Shown piece by piece: positions 1 to 15,000 of a stretch of 64,000 nt of DNA. Within the stretch, counting starts at the first letter, position 1. Each line of letters starts with the position of its first letter. This stretch comes from Chromobotia macracanthus (Eukaryota > Chordata > Actinopteri > Cypriniformes > Botiidae), in assembly GCA_036877525.1 (NCBI GenBank), contig JAZGTH010000035.1, positions 764,001 through 828,000 of the forward strand. Direction: 5' to 3'. The translations under genes and the position numbers were made by a program. Below the pieces are notes generated by a model. It did not search any database. It was not told the origin of the DNA and saw only the letters and a list, made by a program, of their open reading frames with translations.

Positions 1-72
1 GAACATCCAGGATGTCATGACGGGGTCGGCTGGGCTCAGGCAGCTGTGGGGGCAACTGCTGACTTTCCATTT
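1..72 (-). CDS. fn1: fn1 exon 64 (partial): start of V/IIICS region with LDV
   Basis: The acceptor is at 73-74 and the exon runs off the left edge. It encodes QMESQQLPPQLPEPSRPRHD then ILDV, aligning with the human CS1 segment that ends GPEILDVPST. The LDV codons (2-10) are the alpha4beta1 integrin site of the family. The proline-rich lead resembles the human LPQLVTLPHPN stretch. Confidence 0.85.
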
Positions 73-3000
73 CTAAAAGGAAAATTGTGACAAATTATGA
101 TAAAGCAAGCAGATGAGTAATGCAATAGCATGTTTGTGCCAGAAGAGGGCACTGTATGTAAAGTGCTTGTAATGTATTATGCGATGGCACAATGACTAAT
201 TTCTTCGAATTTGTTTTAAACCCATTACACTACTTACAATACACATTTTAATATGAAATGGAAGGTTCATAAAAATACTTACGAGTTCTTGCCTTTCCAA
301 TCAATGGAGTGCTTCTCTGAGCATTATTTAAAGCAACAATCTTGATAATGTATTCAGTGCTGGGTTTTAAACCTACATAGACACACAACACACAAAACAA
401 AAAAGCTTATTAACAAAGACAATTAAATGGCAGACTCTCAAAGATACAGTCAAAATAAAAGTGTGCAGAGAGGAAGGATAAAGGGAACATTTGGAAAGCC
501 AGATAGCTGAGATCGAGGAATACCAGAGATGGATGCAAAGGTCCTGCCAGCCTGAGGTCTAGGGGTCAGCTCTTTTGGGACATCACCAGCCTCCTCATAA
601 GTGATATAGTACCCAGTGATGGTGCTGCGTGGAGGCTCCCAGGTGAAGGAGATCGTGGTGGAGGTCAGAGAGGTGAAGTGAAGGTTTGTTGGAGGGCTAA
701 TTACTGGTTTGGCTGAAGAATAGAATATATATATTCACATTATATCAATGTACAGTAACTCATAAAGCATTTAGACACTTAAGTCACACTTAAAATATAT
801 GAAAGTCATTGCATTATATACAGAATAATTAAACCATGTGGCTGCAAACAAATGATTCTAAACCTTTGTTTTAGAACATTACATCCAAATGTTGCAAATA
901 CTTTAAACCATCAAAATGAGTTGTAGTGTAAATGCACTGTGGATAAAAGGGATTCAAAATGCATATAAACAATGTTATTGACATCTTTGGCATAGATAAT
1001 GTGAAAATGGCACCTGTAGTAGCTGTAAGTGTAAACGGCTCACTGCGTGCATTTCCATTCAGAGTATACATATTGATCTTATAGGTGGTTCCTGGCTCTA
1101 GACCTACAGGAAACAAAATTATTTAGTTTTAGTTAATTATTTATAAATTTTCACTCTAGGTGATCTTTGTAATAACCAATACAAGCTGTTTAGCAAATAA
1201 CTGGTTATTATAGCCGAGTGATGTTGTACCTGTAATTGTGTAGGTGCGTGAATCAGGCTCAATGGTTCTCTGGACAGGATTATGGCCTCTGGTGGTGGGC
1301 GTGGCTTCCACTAAGAAGCCGGAGATGGCCTCGATCTTAGAGCGCCAGGTGAGAGTGATAGAGGAGTCTTTCACGTTGGATATACGAACACGTCGAGGTG
1401 GACTGATGTCTATGGAAATGAGATCTTCATTGAGTGTTGGACAGTACATAAAGGAATCTGATTGGCTGGTTTGGATCTGATTTAGAGATGTTTAAGGGCA
1501 TGATGTCTTACTGTCAGGGGTCGTAACTTCTCCCTTGATGCGTTGGCTGGTAAGAGAATCCTTCACGCCATAAACCTCTACTTCATAATCAGTGCCAGGC
1601 TATAAACACACATACAGGAGAAATTAAATGAAGCCTAGTGTAGTCTAGTCTAGAAAAGTACCATATAATTGAAACTTAAAAAAAACTGAACTTGAAAAAT
1701 AATTGAACTTATAATTGAACTTGAAAAAACCTGGCAAATGCTTAGATCCCTGATTTACCCATTGACCAAAATGACAAGGTACGTAATGTATAGAGTTTTC
1801 TAGATGAGATTGACACTGCTCTCAGACAATCAGTGAGCCGCAGTTAAAAATCAGGGCTGGTATGAGCAAGACCAGAGCACAGCTGTTTCAATAAAGATTT
1901 ATCCTAAACCCCCTTAGTGCTGCTTTTTTTGAGAGCTACTTTTTGACATGGGAAAAGCTTGCAGAAGTGGAACTCCTTCACCAAGGCTCTGGGGATGGGA
2001 TCAAATAGTTGTTCTCTACCATGACTAATATCAGCGAGGTTAGAGTTCAGTGAAAATGAACTTCTGCGGTATGAGATGGTTATTTACCATGAGCCCAGTG
2101 GCGTGGAACTCAGTGGAGTCAGGGGCAATATTGACCTCCTTAGTGGGACCACTCTTGCTCTTGGGGGTGATGGCCACTCGGTAACCTGTCAGCTTAACGT
2201 TGGAAGAGGGCCAGGAGACGATGAAGGATGCTGGACTCACTTTGGAGAAATCCAGACTGGTGGGGCCAGGAATAGCTACAGGAAGAGAAGACACAACTTT
2301 AACCAAACAGGAATTATACTAACAGATGTTGCAATTTAAGTGATATTTAGACAGGGTTACCAGGGTAAGCAATGTGATGTTCTGGTATAGTGTTCTGAAT
2401 AGTTTTATAAAGATGCTAGGGTGTTCTGAGTTGTTACCATGGCTACTTACTACCCAAAGTCAAAGAAGTCTTTATGAATTTTTTGTCCCTAGATATGGGT
2501 CTGTAAGTCTATCAGATTGTTTCCAATATGTATTTTATTTGCCAGTCATAAAGCAAAGGTCTGATAACTCAGCAAAGTACCAACACAGCTCTACTCAGTA
2601 ACCTGCACAATGTAATGTGTCATTCATATCAGTATGATAAAGAGTGCAGCATGAGTAACCAGCCAAAGTTTCATACTTAAGGTTGAAATTTACAATAAAC
2701 TGCTAACAAACTATGGCCAATTACTCTAGCAGAGCAGAAGAACAGTTGTTGTAATGTCATACCTGTGGTCTGAGTGCCCACCAGAGGTGTGCTGGGGTTG
2801 CGGTCATGCAGGGCAATGACTTTGACAGTGTACTCTGTGCCCGGTCTCAGGCCATGAAGCACCGCAGACTCATCATCTCCACGTGGAGCAGGGAATAGCT
2901 CTCTCTCTCCTTCCTCTGGACTGTAGAATAACACCCTGTAAGAGGAGACTGCACCATCAGGACTCTCCCAGGAGATGCGCATGGAAGTGGAGTCCACGTC

Positions 3001-6000
3001 AGTGAAAGTGAGGTCCTTAGGTTTATCTACAGCTGAGAGAGAGAAACATTTAAAACTCTTTATTTTTCTGTTTTAACTATACTTGCTCTTATTCGAAAAC
3101 CCTTAACACTTAAAAGTTTTTGCAAGGCAGCAAAAAGAACAGTGATAATCTTTTTTTTAAAACTATAAGAGCAAGAAAGAAGACCACTTGCACTTTGGTA
3201 TATAGATATCATCACAGTATATTTTCAATGCTGAACATTCTACCAGAGTAAACAATGTGAGTTTTGTAAACTTTAAGTATATATTAACATTTAAAGTATA
3301 ACAGAAAAGCTAATACACCTGAGGCTGAAATTATTTATTCAAGTTTGAAGGTGGTTTGTATGTTTAGCGATACAAAACAGCTAGGAAGCAATGTCTCCAT
3401 CGCTATATAAATAAAATTGAATTGATTCAGGCTGAATTGATTGCAGAAGTTTGTTGTGATTCAGGCTAAATTGATTGCAGAAGTTTGTTATTTGGGGTTA
3501 AAAGTTTTAAACAAAAACTGGTCAGAATGTTGCCTTGCAAACACTATTATTCATCCACAAATTGATTCATTAATGGATTTGATGCATTGATGCATAACGT
3601 ATTTTTATTGCACTTTTATAGTTATTTCTCAGTCCGTACACCTACTTGTAACTACAGTTTCGACCAATGGGGGGCTCTCTCCATCCTGACCCAGAGCGTA
3701 CACACTAACCGTGTACTCTGCTGTGGGCATTAAGCCGGAGAAAGTAATTTCCGTCTGGTCTGCAAATACACATAAAAGACACTTTATCTAACTCTCGCTT
3801 TGAACTTCCATGTGTACTCCTTTATATCAATGTACAGAAGACAAACTGATACTGGACCAAAACTGTTCTGTTGACAATATTATAAAATCACCTGGTGCCA
3901 CCACTTCAGAGAAGATGGCTCCCTGTCCATTTAGCGGGGTTCCTGTCACACGATACCCAGAGATGGGGCCTGCTGCTGGACTCCAGCGAACAGTGATAGT
4001 GTTGTCTTTGACGTCAGTCACCTCCATCTCTGAGGGAGACTCAATATCTATAAAGAAAATGTGTTCAATTGAGCCTTTTCCTCAAAGTGCCCTTTAACAG
4101 TATTTCACTAAACCCTATACAAGTTTGACTGACCAATCAGCAAAGACCTGTAGCATGGCAGTTGTACCTGTTCTGTGTATGACATGGATGGGGGTGCTGG
4201 AGGCAGGACTGTCCCCTCTGCCAGTCACAGCATAAACAGTGATGGTGTAATCAGTTCCGGGCCGCAGACCATCGATGGTGGCGGTGGACTGTGAGCCAGG
4301 GACAGTAAATTCCTGAGGAACATCAAAACCTCCTGGATGGGAATAATTACAGCAATATTTAGCACACATATAGCAACACCTACAGCAAAAGCACCATTAG
4401 ATGTTGTTTAAAAAAAAGATCTGATGATCTGTGTGATTTGAATAAACTAAAATGTTATTTTAGATAAAAATAGGTTTTTATCTTCAATAATCATACAAAA
4501 TTCAAAAACTGAGAAGGACAACAATAAAGACAGGGTTTGTTTTTACCCACCTGACTCTCCATGTGTGATCCTGTAGTACCGCACAGTGACAGAGGGGGCG
4601 TCCCAGCGAACGGTGATGCTGGTTGGCGTTGAGGAGGTAACTTCCAGATCAGTGGGGGCATCAGAGACTATCAGACAGTGATAGTAAAGCATAATCAGTA
4701 TGAATAACATCTAAAGTGAGCAATGTTGAAAATAAACTGAACAATCAACAACAGGAAGTGACGAAACAGGAAGTAGTTCTAAAAACAATCATACTGGTGG
4801 ACTGAGTTCCAGTCAATGGTAGGCTCTGGCGAGCCCCACTGACGGCATAGATGCTGATGCTGTACTCTGTCTCTGGGGTCAGGCCTGTGAGAGTGAAGTG
4901 GCTTCTCGATGGGGGCAGTCTCTCCTCTTTGGCACGCCCACCCCTGGTCATTTGATAGCGGATGCGATATCCTGAGATAACAGCCTGAGGAGCCTGCCAG
5001 CGTACAGTAAAGGAGTTGGTACCAATATCTGAGAACCGCAGGGCAACGGGAGAATCCAGGACTGTGGAAAAAGGTATAAGACTTAGTCAACCCCAGTAAG
5101 TGCTAGTTAAGAACTAATAGACATTGTTTACAAGAACTGCCAAAAACTCACCTGTTCTTTCAGTGCCAATCACAGGTGAGCTGGTTCTACCTTCATAGAC
5201 ACACTGTACACTCACCAGGTACTCAGTGTTGGGCACAAGATCTAAAAATGACACGGAGAGACTTATTTCTACTAAGCTCACACAAACAATAGGAAAATTA
5301 TGGACACGTTTGGTTGTTACGTACTGTAAAGCATAATAAAATCAGCGTTTCCCATCACAACACGCTCAACAGTGTCATCGTCATCATCGACCGGGTGGTA
5401 GCGGACAACGTATCGCTCAATATCGAATGGTTTGGTCAGCTGAGGGGGATTCCAGGCTACCCTCATACTGTCTGCAGTCACTTCCTCAAATGACAAACCA
5501 GATGGGGCAGGGACAGCTGTAGAGGTAAAACAAGAATTCTGAAGGAAGCATAATGACAACAACATGGTCATTGGCAGTGCAATCTATAAAAATAAAGATG
5601 TGAACATATTGAACCTTTGGTTTCACAGCCTGTTTAAACATAAGAGGGTAAAACCACCAGTGAAGAGAGTGAGAAATAAGCACCAAACAAGTCTGCCTAA
5701 CAATCTGTTAATGAGAAAGTAGACATCACACAGACTGATGCCATGTGTTTCCACATGTCAGGCATTTCTATTACAAAAAAGAGCCTAAAAATAAGACCCA
5801 GCTGCTTGTTTCTCCTCAGCGAGCCTTCAAATGAGGATATGGATTCCATATGGCTCATATGACAGAAATATTGTGACAACAAAGAAATGAAATATTCAAC
5901 AAGTACAAAGACAAAGAGTTACTGCCGAAAAAATAGGGTAATAGTTCATTAGACAGACCACAGACCCTTCTTACAATTCTAAAATAATGTAGTGTTTAAA

Positions 6001-9000
6001 ATGTCAAGTGTTAACAAAATAAGAAAAAAATGTCATTTTTTGTGGGACTTGTTTTGATGGCTGAGGTGACAGTGGTCTTGGACACAATTACTCTATCCAA
6101 ATTTAAATTGGATTCACAATTAATTTACTTCACAACCAAAATTGCTCGATAAAACACCCTCTGTTAGGCATAAAACATTTACTCAATGGAAAATTCACCC
6201 TTCACACTTTTACAACAACATACACAATTACCTAGCTATGTGGGTACACAAACTGCATCATAATTTGTTAAGACAAAACAAATTCTATCAACTTTGGCCA
6301 TGTGATGATAAAGATTTTAATTGGACTCCCAAAAGACTTAATCTTTTGTGAAACACAGAATACAAGATCACAGAACATTAACTCCAGATCTTTAAAGATA
6401 AATGACAGAGACAGATTTTTCAAATATTTTTGTTACAGATTTACATAATTTTTTGCTTTTTGTTTAACATTTTTTTGTCCTAACAGTATGGTTACATCAC
6501 ACACTGACTCTCACCTGTCTGCTGAGTTATGGTGATGGGCTCGCTCTCGCCATTTTCTGTGATTGTAGTGATGGTGACGTCATAATCAATACCGGGCTCC
6601 AGACCATGCACGGTATAGAAGCCTGTTGTGGGCTCCACAAATTCAACAATGATTGGGAGACTGTCTCCAGCAGCCAGCACAGTAATGCGGTACCCCATGA
6701 CAGCAGTGGAGTTTAGGGGCTTCCAGGTGACGTCAATGGTGGAATCAGTGATGTTTATAAAGTTAAGGTCAGTTATTTTGGGCACATCTGGAGGAATGAA
6801 GTTGCCAGAGGCCCAGTACAGACACAGACACAACACAGAGGCGATGGTAAGTCATCTATTGAGATAAATAGATCCTTCATGGTTCATATTGTAAACAATT
6901 CTGAACCATGAATATGAGCATTAGGCATTTGTGATTTTGCTGTTGTGATTAGAATAGCACAAGAATAGCACAATCACAAATTAATCAGTAATGTCAAAGC
7001 TGTGTTGCCAAATCAGATGAAAAATATCCTGAAAATCAATTCATCTGCTGATTAGGACACTATTAACAATGGCACCCTAGAAACATGCCTATGGTATTGT
7101 TGCTTGTCAATTTTTGTGGCAAAATTATTGACAAACTGTATTCAGTAATTTACATCACTATTCTCTGTATTTAATGTCTCATACAAAACCAGACATTAAA
7201 ATGAAGTATAAAATGATTACAATTAGGCATGTGCTGAAATTTTGGCCATCAAAAATGGCATCATTCATTTTTGGCTGAAAGATAAAAATGACGAAAATAT
7301 TAAAGTCAAAAATATATTTCGGTTTCGATTTTTTTTCGTTATAGTGATAGATATAGTATATATTTTCATTCAGTTTTTCATTATAGTGCATCACTAATTA
7401 CAATACACATGCTTTCAATAAAAATGCAGTTTAAGCAAATTTACTGAAACAAAATGATCAACCTTGAGGAGCATGCACAACAAATTCAATTTGTATCAAG
7501 AAAGATTTACTAAGACATCAAAGGCTCTCCTGCAGGTGATCATGTAGCCCTAAACTGCAAATACTGAGATGATGGACCTACTAATACTGACTTACTTCCT
7601 GTAAATGGGAATCTATGGCCAGACTCCTGTAGTGGAAGAGGACCTTTTACACCTACCTGGAGTGACGGTGGCGGAGACAGGAACACTCTCCATGTCATCC
7701 TTCACAGTGAACACACTGACATTGTACTCCACCCCTGGACTCAGGTTCTCTAAAGTGCATGAGTTCTGTCCTGCATTCACAAACTCCTCCAGTGAGTTCC
7801 CTTGCTGCCCTCTGGTGGGGGTGCAAGTCACTCTGTAGCCAGTGATGTCTGAGGGATCAGAATAAGTGTTATACAGTAAATCAAGAGTCATTTATTTATC
7901 ATTTGCACAATTACACTGGAGAAACTGGGCATTGAAAAGCTTGTGATGAGGCTCAGACTAGTAGTGACATTACTGGACCATACACAATTTAATAATGACA
8001 ATACACAAATAAGACACAAAGACCCAACACTACTGTATTTAATACGTGACCGAAAGAAATCATAATGCTAAATACAGAGGCTGCAGTATTAAAAGGCCCA
8101 CATCTCAATTAAAGGAGCAAATCCCCGTTTTGATAGATGTCATCTGTGTTTTTTACTCTAGAATACTCGCATTCCTGAGAAAATGTTTACAATTTAATTC
8201 TTAGATACCATAATACCATTTTTTTGTTCACCAGATTTGACTTGCATTATTGTAACGTTTTCCTGAGAACTCATTTTCTACGCTTCCCCATGATTGTACT
8301 GTATGCCTATAAACAGCATATAAAATAGCTGTCCAGGAACACTAGCAAGATGGTCATCGAGCAAACTGACTTGTCTAGGCAAATTTGGCAGTACACTGTT
8401 ATAATTAATACATCAATTTATTAAAAAATGACTGCAAAAGTGTTATCACTTTAGCAATAAGCACATTTCTGGAACAATCAAGTGTTTGTTGCATGGTGCC
8501 AACCTGGAGTTTTGGAATCACTCCATTGAACGATCAGCTCTCCAGTGTTTGGGTTAGACTCCAGGTTGAGATCAGTTGGTGGAGAAAGAGCTGTAGATAT
8601 ACATAAGGCAGCTGAAATATCTCTCTCATATTCTCAAATATTCATTCAGTGTTTAATTCCGCACACTAAACAAACAGATTCATGTTTTCCACTTACGAGT
8701 GACCACATGTCGAGTGATGGGGTTGCCGTGCTGATGACCGTTGATGATCGGCTGCACACTGTAGGTGTACTCCACTCCAGGGGTCAGACCTGAGATGTAC
8801 ATACTACCAGACTCTGAGGTCACATCTCTGGGGACTTCCCCACCTTGGCTGGGCCTTACAGACAACTGCAGAGCAGAATAAAATAGAGCCAGTGTTACGT
8901 TCATAGAGCCGGTTGCCTTTTTTGATAAACCCTTTTCAGCGTTCAAAATGGCGGTATTAAGAATAGTCCCGCCTTAGAGTTAAAAGAGCCATTCACATTT

Positions 9001-12000
9001 CCTTGACTTTAGAATGGATATGTATATTAGTTGGACAAGCATGAAAAATTTGTGACCTTAGCTAAATAACACACATTTAAAAACACTAATGTCAGATTTT
9101 TTTCTGGTTTGAAATTTGTTATTAGCACATAATCTAGAACAACAATTTAAGACATTTTGTTCTTTGCTTATTTAAGTAGTTAGATACTGTATGTTCATCA
9201 AGAGAAAAATGTGTTTTAATGTGAAACACTGAGAAATAAACTATCTCAAGAGCACTTTCACATGTCACACACCACCCTAAAACTGATGGCCTATAACTGT
9301 GGTTTAATGCCTCTGGTGTGTTTGAACAGTACCTTGTATCCAATTCTAGGTGCAGGAGTCCAGGTGATGATGATGGCAGTGTCTGTGACATCCGTGCTGA
9401 ACACAGGTGCATTTCCCATCGGCTGAACTGAAAGACAAAAAACAGGGTCATTATTTTAGTAATCAGTTGTCTTTATTTATTATACTATTTAGCCCCACCC
9501 ACAATGAAATCTTACTGGTGCAAAACCCTGCTTTGTATAACCAGATACTAAATGCCAAAAACATATTAACTGGCTGTGGTTTATTGTGGACAAACAAATG
9601 ACTTAAAAATGGAAACTTATTGTGTTGCTTCTCATTATAAGACATTGTTATTGTGTGTGTTCTGCTTCTAACCTACTCATAAGCACTGTGAAAAACATCA
9701 AAGGCTCTCATATATGTGATCATGTAAGAAATACAACCCCCAAACTGCAACTACTGAGATGATGGATCTACTAATACTGACTCATTTCCTGTAATAGGAA
9801 ATCTATGGCCAGACTCCTGTAGTGGAAGAGGACCTTTTACACCTACCTGGAGTGACGGTGGCGGAGACAGGAACACTCTCCATGTCATCCTTCACAGTGA
9901 ACACACTGACATTGTACTCCACCCCTGGACTCAGGTTCTCTAAAGTGCATGAGTTCTGTCCTGCATTCACAAACTCTTCCAGCGAGTTCCCTTGCTGCCC
10001 TCTGGTGGGGGTGCAAGTCACTCTGTAGCCAGTGATGTCTGAGGGATCAGAATAAGTGTTATACAGTAAATCAAGAGTCATTTATTTATCATTTGCACAA
10101 TTACACTGGAGAAACTGGGCATTGAAAAGCTAGTGATGAGGCTCAGACTAGTAGTGACATTACTGGACCATACACAATTTAATAATGACAATACACAAAT
10201 AAGACATAAAGACCCAACACTACTGTATTTAACATGTGACTGAAAGAAATCATAATGCTAAATACAGAGGCTGCAGTATTAAAAGTCCCATATCTCAATT
10301 AAAGGAGCGAATCGCCGTTTTGATAGATGTCATCTGTGTTTTTTACTCTAGAATACTTGCATTCCTGAGAAAATGTTTACAATTTAATTCTTAGATACCA
10401 TAATACCATTTTTGTCAGATTTTATTGCAGATTTGACTTGCGTTATTGTAATGTTTTCCTGAGAACTCATTTTCTACGCTGATTGTACTGTATGCCTATA
10501 AACAGCATAGGAAAAAGCTGCTCATGAACACTACCAAGATGGTCATCGAGCAAACTGACTTGCCTAGGCAAATTTGGCAGTACACTGTCATACTTAATAC
10601 ATCAATTTATTAAAAGATGCTGCAAATGTGTTTTCAATTTAGCAATAAGCACATTTCTGGAACATTCAGGTGTTTGTTGCATGGTGCCAACCTGGAGTTT
10701 TGGAATCACTCCATTGAATGATCAGCTCTCCAGTGTTTGGGTTAGACTCCAGGTTGAGATCAGTTGGTGGAGAAAGAGCTGTAGATATACATAAGACAGC
10801 TGAAATATCTCTCTCATATTCTCAAATATTCATTCAGTGTTTAATTCCGCACACAAAACAAACAGATTCATGTTTTCCACTTACGAGTGACCACATGTCG
10901 AGTGATGGGGTTGCCGTGCTGATGACCGTTGATGATCGGCTGCACACTGTAGGTGTACTCCACTCCAGGGGTCAGACCTGAGATGTAGACACTACCAGAC
11001 TCTGAGGTCACATCTCTGGGGGCTTCTCCACCTTGGCTGGGCCTTACAGACAACTGCAGAGCAGAAAAAAATAGAGCCAGTGTTACGTTCATAGAGCCGG
11101 TTGCCTTTTTGATAAACCCTTTTCAGTGTTCAAAATGGCAGCATTAAGAATAGTCCCGCCTTAGAGTTAAAAGAGCCATTCACATTTCCTTGACTTTAGA
11201 ATGGATATGTATATTAGTTGGACAAGCATGAAAAAGTTTGTGACCTTAGCTAAATAACACACATTTAAAAACACTAATGTCAGATTTTTTTCTGGTTTGA
11301 AATTTGTTATTAGCACATAATCTAGAACAACAATTTAAGACATTTTGTTCTTTGCTTATTTAAGTAGTTAGATACTGTATGTTCATCAAGAGAAAAATGT
11401 GTTTTAATGTGAAACACTGAGAAATAAACTATCTCAAGAGCACTTTCACATGTCACACACCACCCTAAAACTGATGGCCTATAACTGTGGTTTAATGCCT
11501 CTGGTGTGTTTGAACAGTACCTTGTATCCAATTCTAGGTGCAGGAGTCCAGGTGATGATGATGGCAGTGTCTGTGACATCCGTGCTGAACACAGGTGCAT
11601 TTCCCATCGGCTGAACTGAAAGACAAAAAACAGGGTCATTATTTTAGTAATCAGTTGTCTTTATTTATTATACTATTTAGCCCCACCCACAATGAAATCT
11701 TACTGGTGCAAAACCCTGCTTTGTATAACCAGATACTAAATGCCAAAAACATATTAACTGGCTGTGGTTTATTGTGGACAAACAAATGACTTAAAAATGG
11801 AAACTTATTGTGTTGCTTCTCATTATAAGACATTGTTATTGTGTGTGTTCTGCTTCTAACCTACTCATAAGCACTGTGAAAAACATCAAAGGCTCTCATA
11901 TATGTGATCATGTAAGAAATACAACCCCCAAACTGCAACTAATGAGACGATGGATCTACTAATACTGACTCATTTCCTGTAATAGGAAATCTATGGCCAG

Positions 12001-15000
12001 ACTCCTGTAGTGGAAGAGGACCTTTTACACCTACCTGGAGTGACGGTGGCGGAGACAGGAACACTCTCCATGTCATCCTTCACAGTGAACACACTGACAT
12101 TGTACTCCACCCCTGGACTCAGGTTCTCTAAAGTGCATGAGTTCTGTCCTGCATTCACAAACTCCTCCAGAGAGTTCCCTTGCTGCCCTCTGGTGGGGGT
12201 GCAAGTCACTCTGTAGCCAGTGATGTCTGAGGGATCAGAATAAGTGTTATACAGTAAATCAAGAGTCATTTATTTATCATTTGCACAATTACACTGGAGA
12301 AACTGGGCATTGAAAAGCTTGTGATGAGGCTCAGACTAGTAGTGACATTACTGGACCATACACAATTTAATAATGACAATACACAAATAAGACACAAAGA
12401 CCCAACACTACTGTATTTAATATGTGACTGAAAGAAATCATAATGCTAAATACAGAGGCTGCAGTATTAAAAGGCCCACATCTCAATTAAAGGAGCGAAT
12501 CCCCGTTTTGATAGATGTCATCTGTGTTTTTTACTCTAGAATACTCGCATTCCTGAGAAAATGTTTACAATTTAATTCTTAGATACCATAATACCATTTT
12601 TGTCAGATTTTATTGCAGATTTGACTTGCGTTATTGTAACGTTTTCCTGAGAACTCATTTTCTACGCTGATTGTACTGTATGCCTATAAACAGCATAGGA
12701 AAAAGCTGCTCATGAACACTACCAAGATGGTCATCGAGCAAACTGACTTGCCTAGGCAAATTTGGCAGTACACTGTCATACTTAATACATCAATTTATTA
12801 AAAGATGCTGCAAATGTGTTTTCAATTTAGCAATAAGCACATTTCTGGAACAATCAAGTGTTTGTTGCATGGTGCCAACCTGGAGTTTTGGAATCACTCC
12901 ATTGAACGATCAGCTCTCCAGTGTTTGGGTTAGACTCCAGGTTGAGATCAGTTGGTGGAGAAAGAGCTGTAGATATACATAAGACAGCTGAAATATCTCT
13001 CTCATATTCTCAAATATTCATTCAGTGTTTAATTCCACACACAAAACAAACAGATTCATGTTTTCCACTTACGAGTGACCACATGTCGAGTGATGGGGTT
13101 GCCGTGCTGATGACCGTTGATGATCGGCTGCACACTGTAGGTGTACTCCACTCCAGGGGTCAGACCTGAGATGTACATACTACCAGACTCTGAGGTCACA
13201 TCTCTGGGGGCTTCCCCACCTTGGCTGGGCCTTACAGACAACTGCAGAGCAGAATAAAATAGAGCCAGTGTTACGTTCATAGAGCCGGTTGCCTTTTTTG
13301 ATTAACCCTTTTCAGTGTTCAAAATGTAAACTATCTCAAGAGCACTTTCACATGTCACACACCACCCTAAAACCGATGGCCTATAACTGTGGTTTAATGC
13401 CTCTGGTGTGTTTGAACAGTACCTTGTATCCAATTCTAGGTGCAGGAGTCCAGGTGATGATGATGGCAGTGTCTGTGACATCCGTGCTGAACACAGGTGC
13501 ATTTCCCATCGGCTGAACTGAAAGACAAAAAACAGGGTCATCATTTTAGTAATCAGTTGTCTTTATTTATTATACTATTTAGCCCCACCCACAATGAAAT
13601 CTTACTGGTGCAAAACCCTGCTTTGTATAACCAGATACTAAATGCCAAAAACATATTAACTGGCTGTGGTTTATTGTGGACAAACAAATGACTTAAAAAT
13701 GGAAACTTATTGTGTTGCTTCTCATTATAAGACATTGTTATTGTGTGTGTTCTGCTTCTAACCTACTCATAAGCACTGTGAAAAACATCAAAGGCTCTCA
13801 TATATGTGATCATGTAAGAAATACAACCCCCAAACTGCAACTAATGAGACGATGGATCTACTAATACTGACTCATTTTCTGTAATAGGAAATCTATGGCC
13901 AGACTCCTGTAGTGGAAGAGGACCTTTTACACCTACCTGGAGTGACGGTGGCGGAGACAGGAACACTCTCCATGTCATCCTTCACAGTGAACACACTGAC
14001 ATTGTACTCCACCCCTGGACTCAGGTTCTCTAAAGTGCATGAGTTCTGTCCTGCATTCACAAACTCCTCCAGAGAGTTCCCTTGCTGCCCTCTGGTGGGG
14101 GTGCAAGTCACTCTGTAGCCAGTGATGTCTGAGGGATCAGAATAAGTGTTATACAGTAAATCAAGAGTCATTTATTTATCATTTGCACAATTACACTGGA
14201 GAAACTGGGCATTGAAAAGCTTGTGATGAGGCTCAGACTAGTAGTGACATTACTGGACCATACACAATTTAATAATGACAATACACAAATAAGACACAAA
14301 GACCCAACACTACTGTATTTAATATGTGACTGAAAGAAATCATAATGCTAAATACAGAGGCTGCAGTATTAAAAGGCCCACATCTCAATTAAAGGAGCGA
14401 ATCGCCGTTTTGATAGATGTCATCTGTGTTTTTTACTCTAGAATACTCGCATTCCTGAGAAAATGTTTACAATTTAATTCTTAGATACCATAATACCATT
14501 TTTGTCAGATTTTATTGCAGATTTGACTTGCGTTATTGTAACGTTTTCCTGAGAACTCATTTTCTACGCTGATTGTACTGTATGCCTATAAACAGCATAG
14601 GAAAAAGCTGCTCATGAACACTACCAAGATGGTCATCGAGCAAACTGACTTGCCTAGGCAAATTTGGCAGTACACTGTCATACTTAATACATCAATTTAT
14701 TAAAAGATGCTGCAAATGTGTTTTCAATTTAGCAATAAGCACATTTCTGGAACAATCAAGTGTTTGTTGCATGGTGCCAACCTGGAGTTTTGGCATCACT
14801 CCATTGAACGATCAGCTCTCCAGTGTTTGGGTTAGACTCCAGGTTGAGATCAGTTGGTGGAGAAAGAGCTGTAGATATACATAAGACAGCTGAAATATCT
14901 CTCTCATATTCTCAAATATTCATTCAGTGTTTAATTCCGCACACAAAACAAACAGATTCATGTTTTCCACTTACGAGTGACCACATGTCGAGTGATGGGG

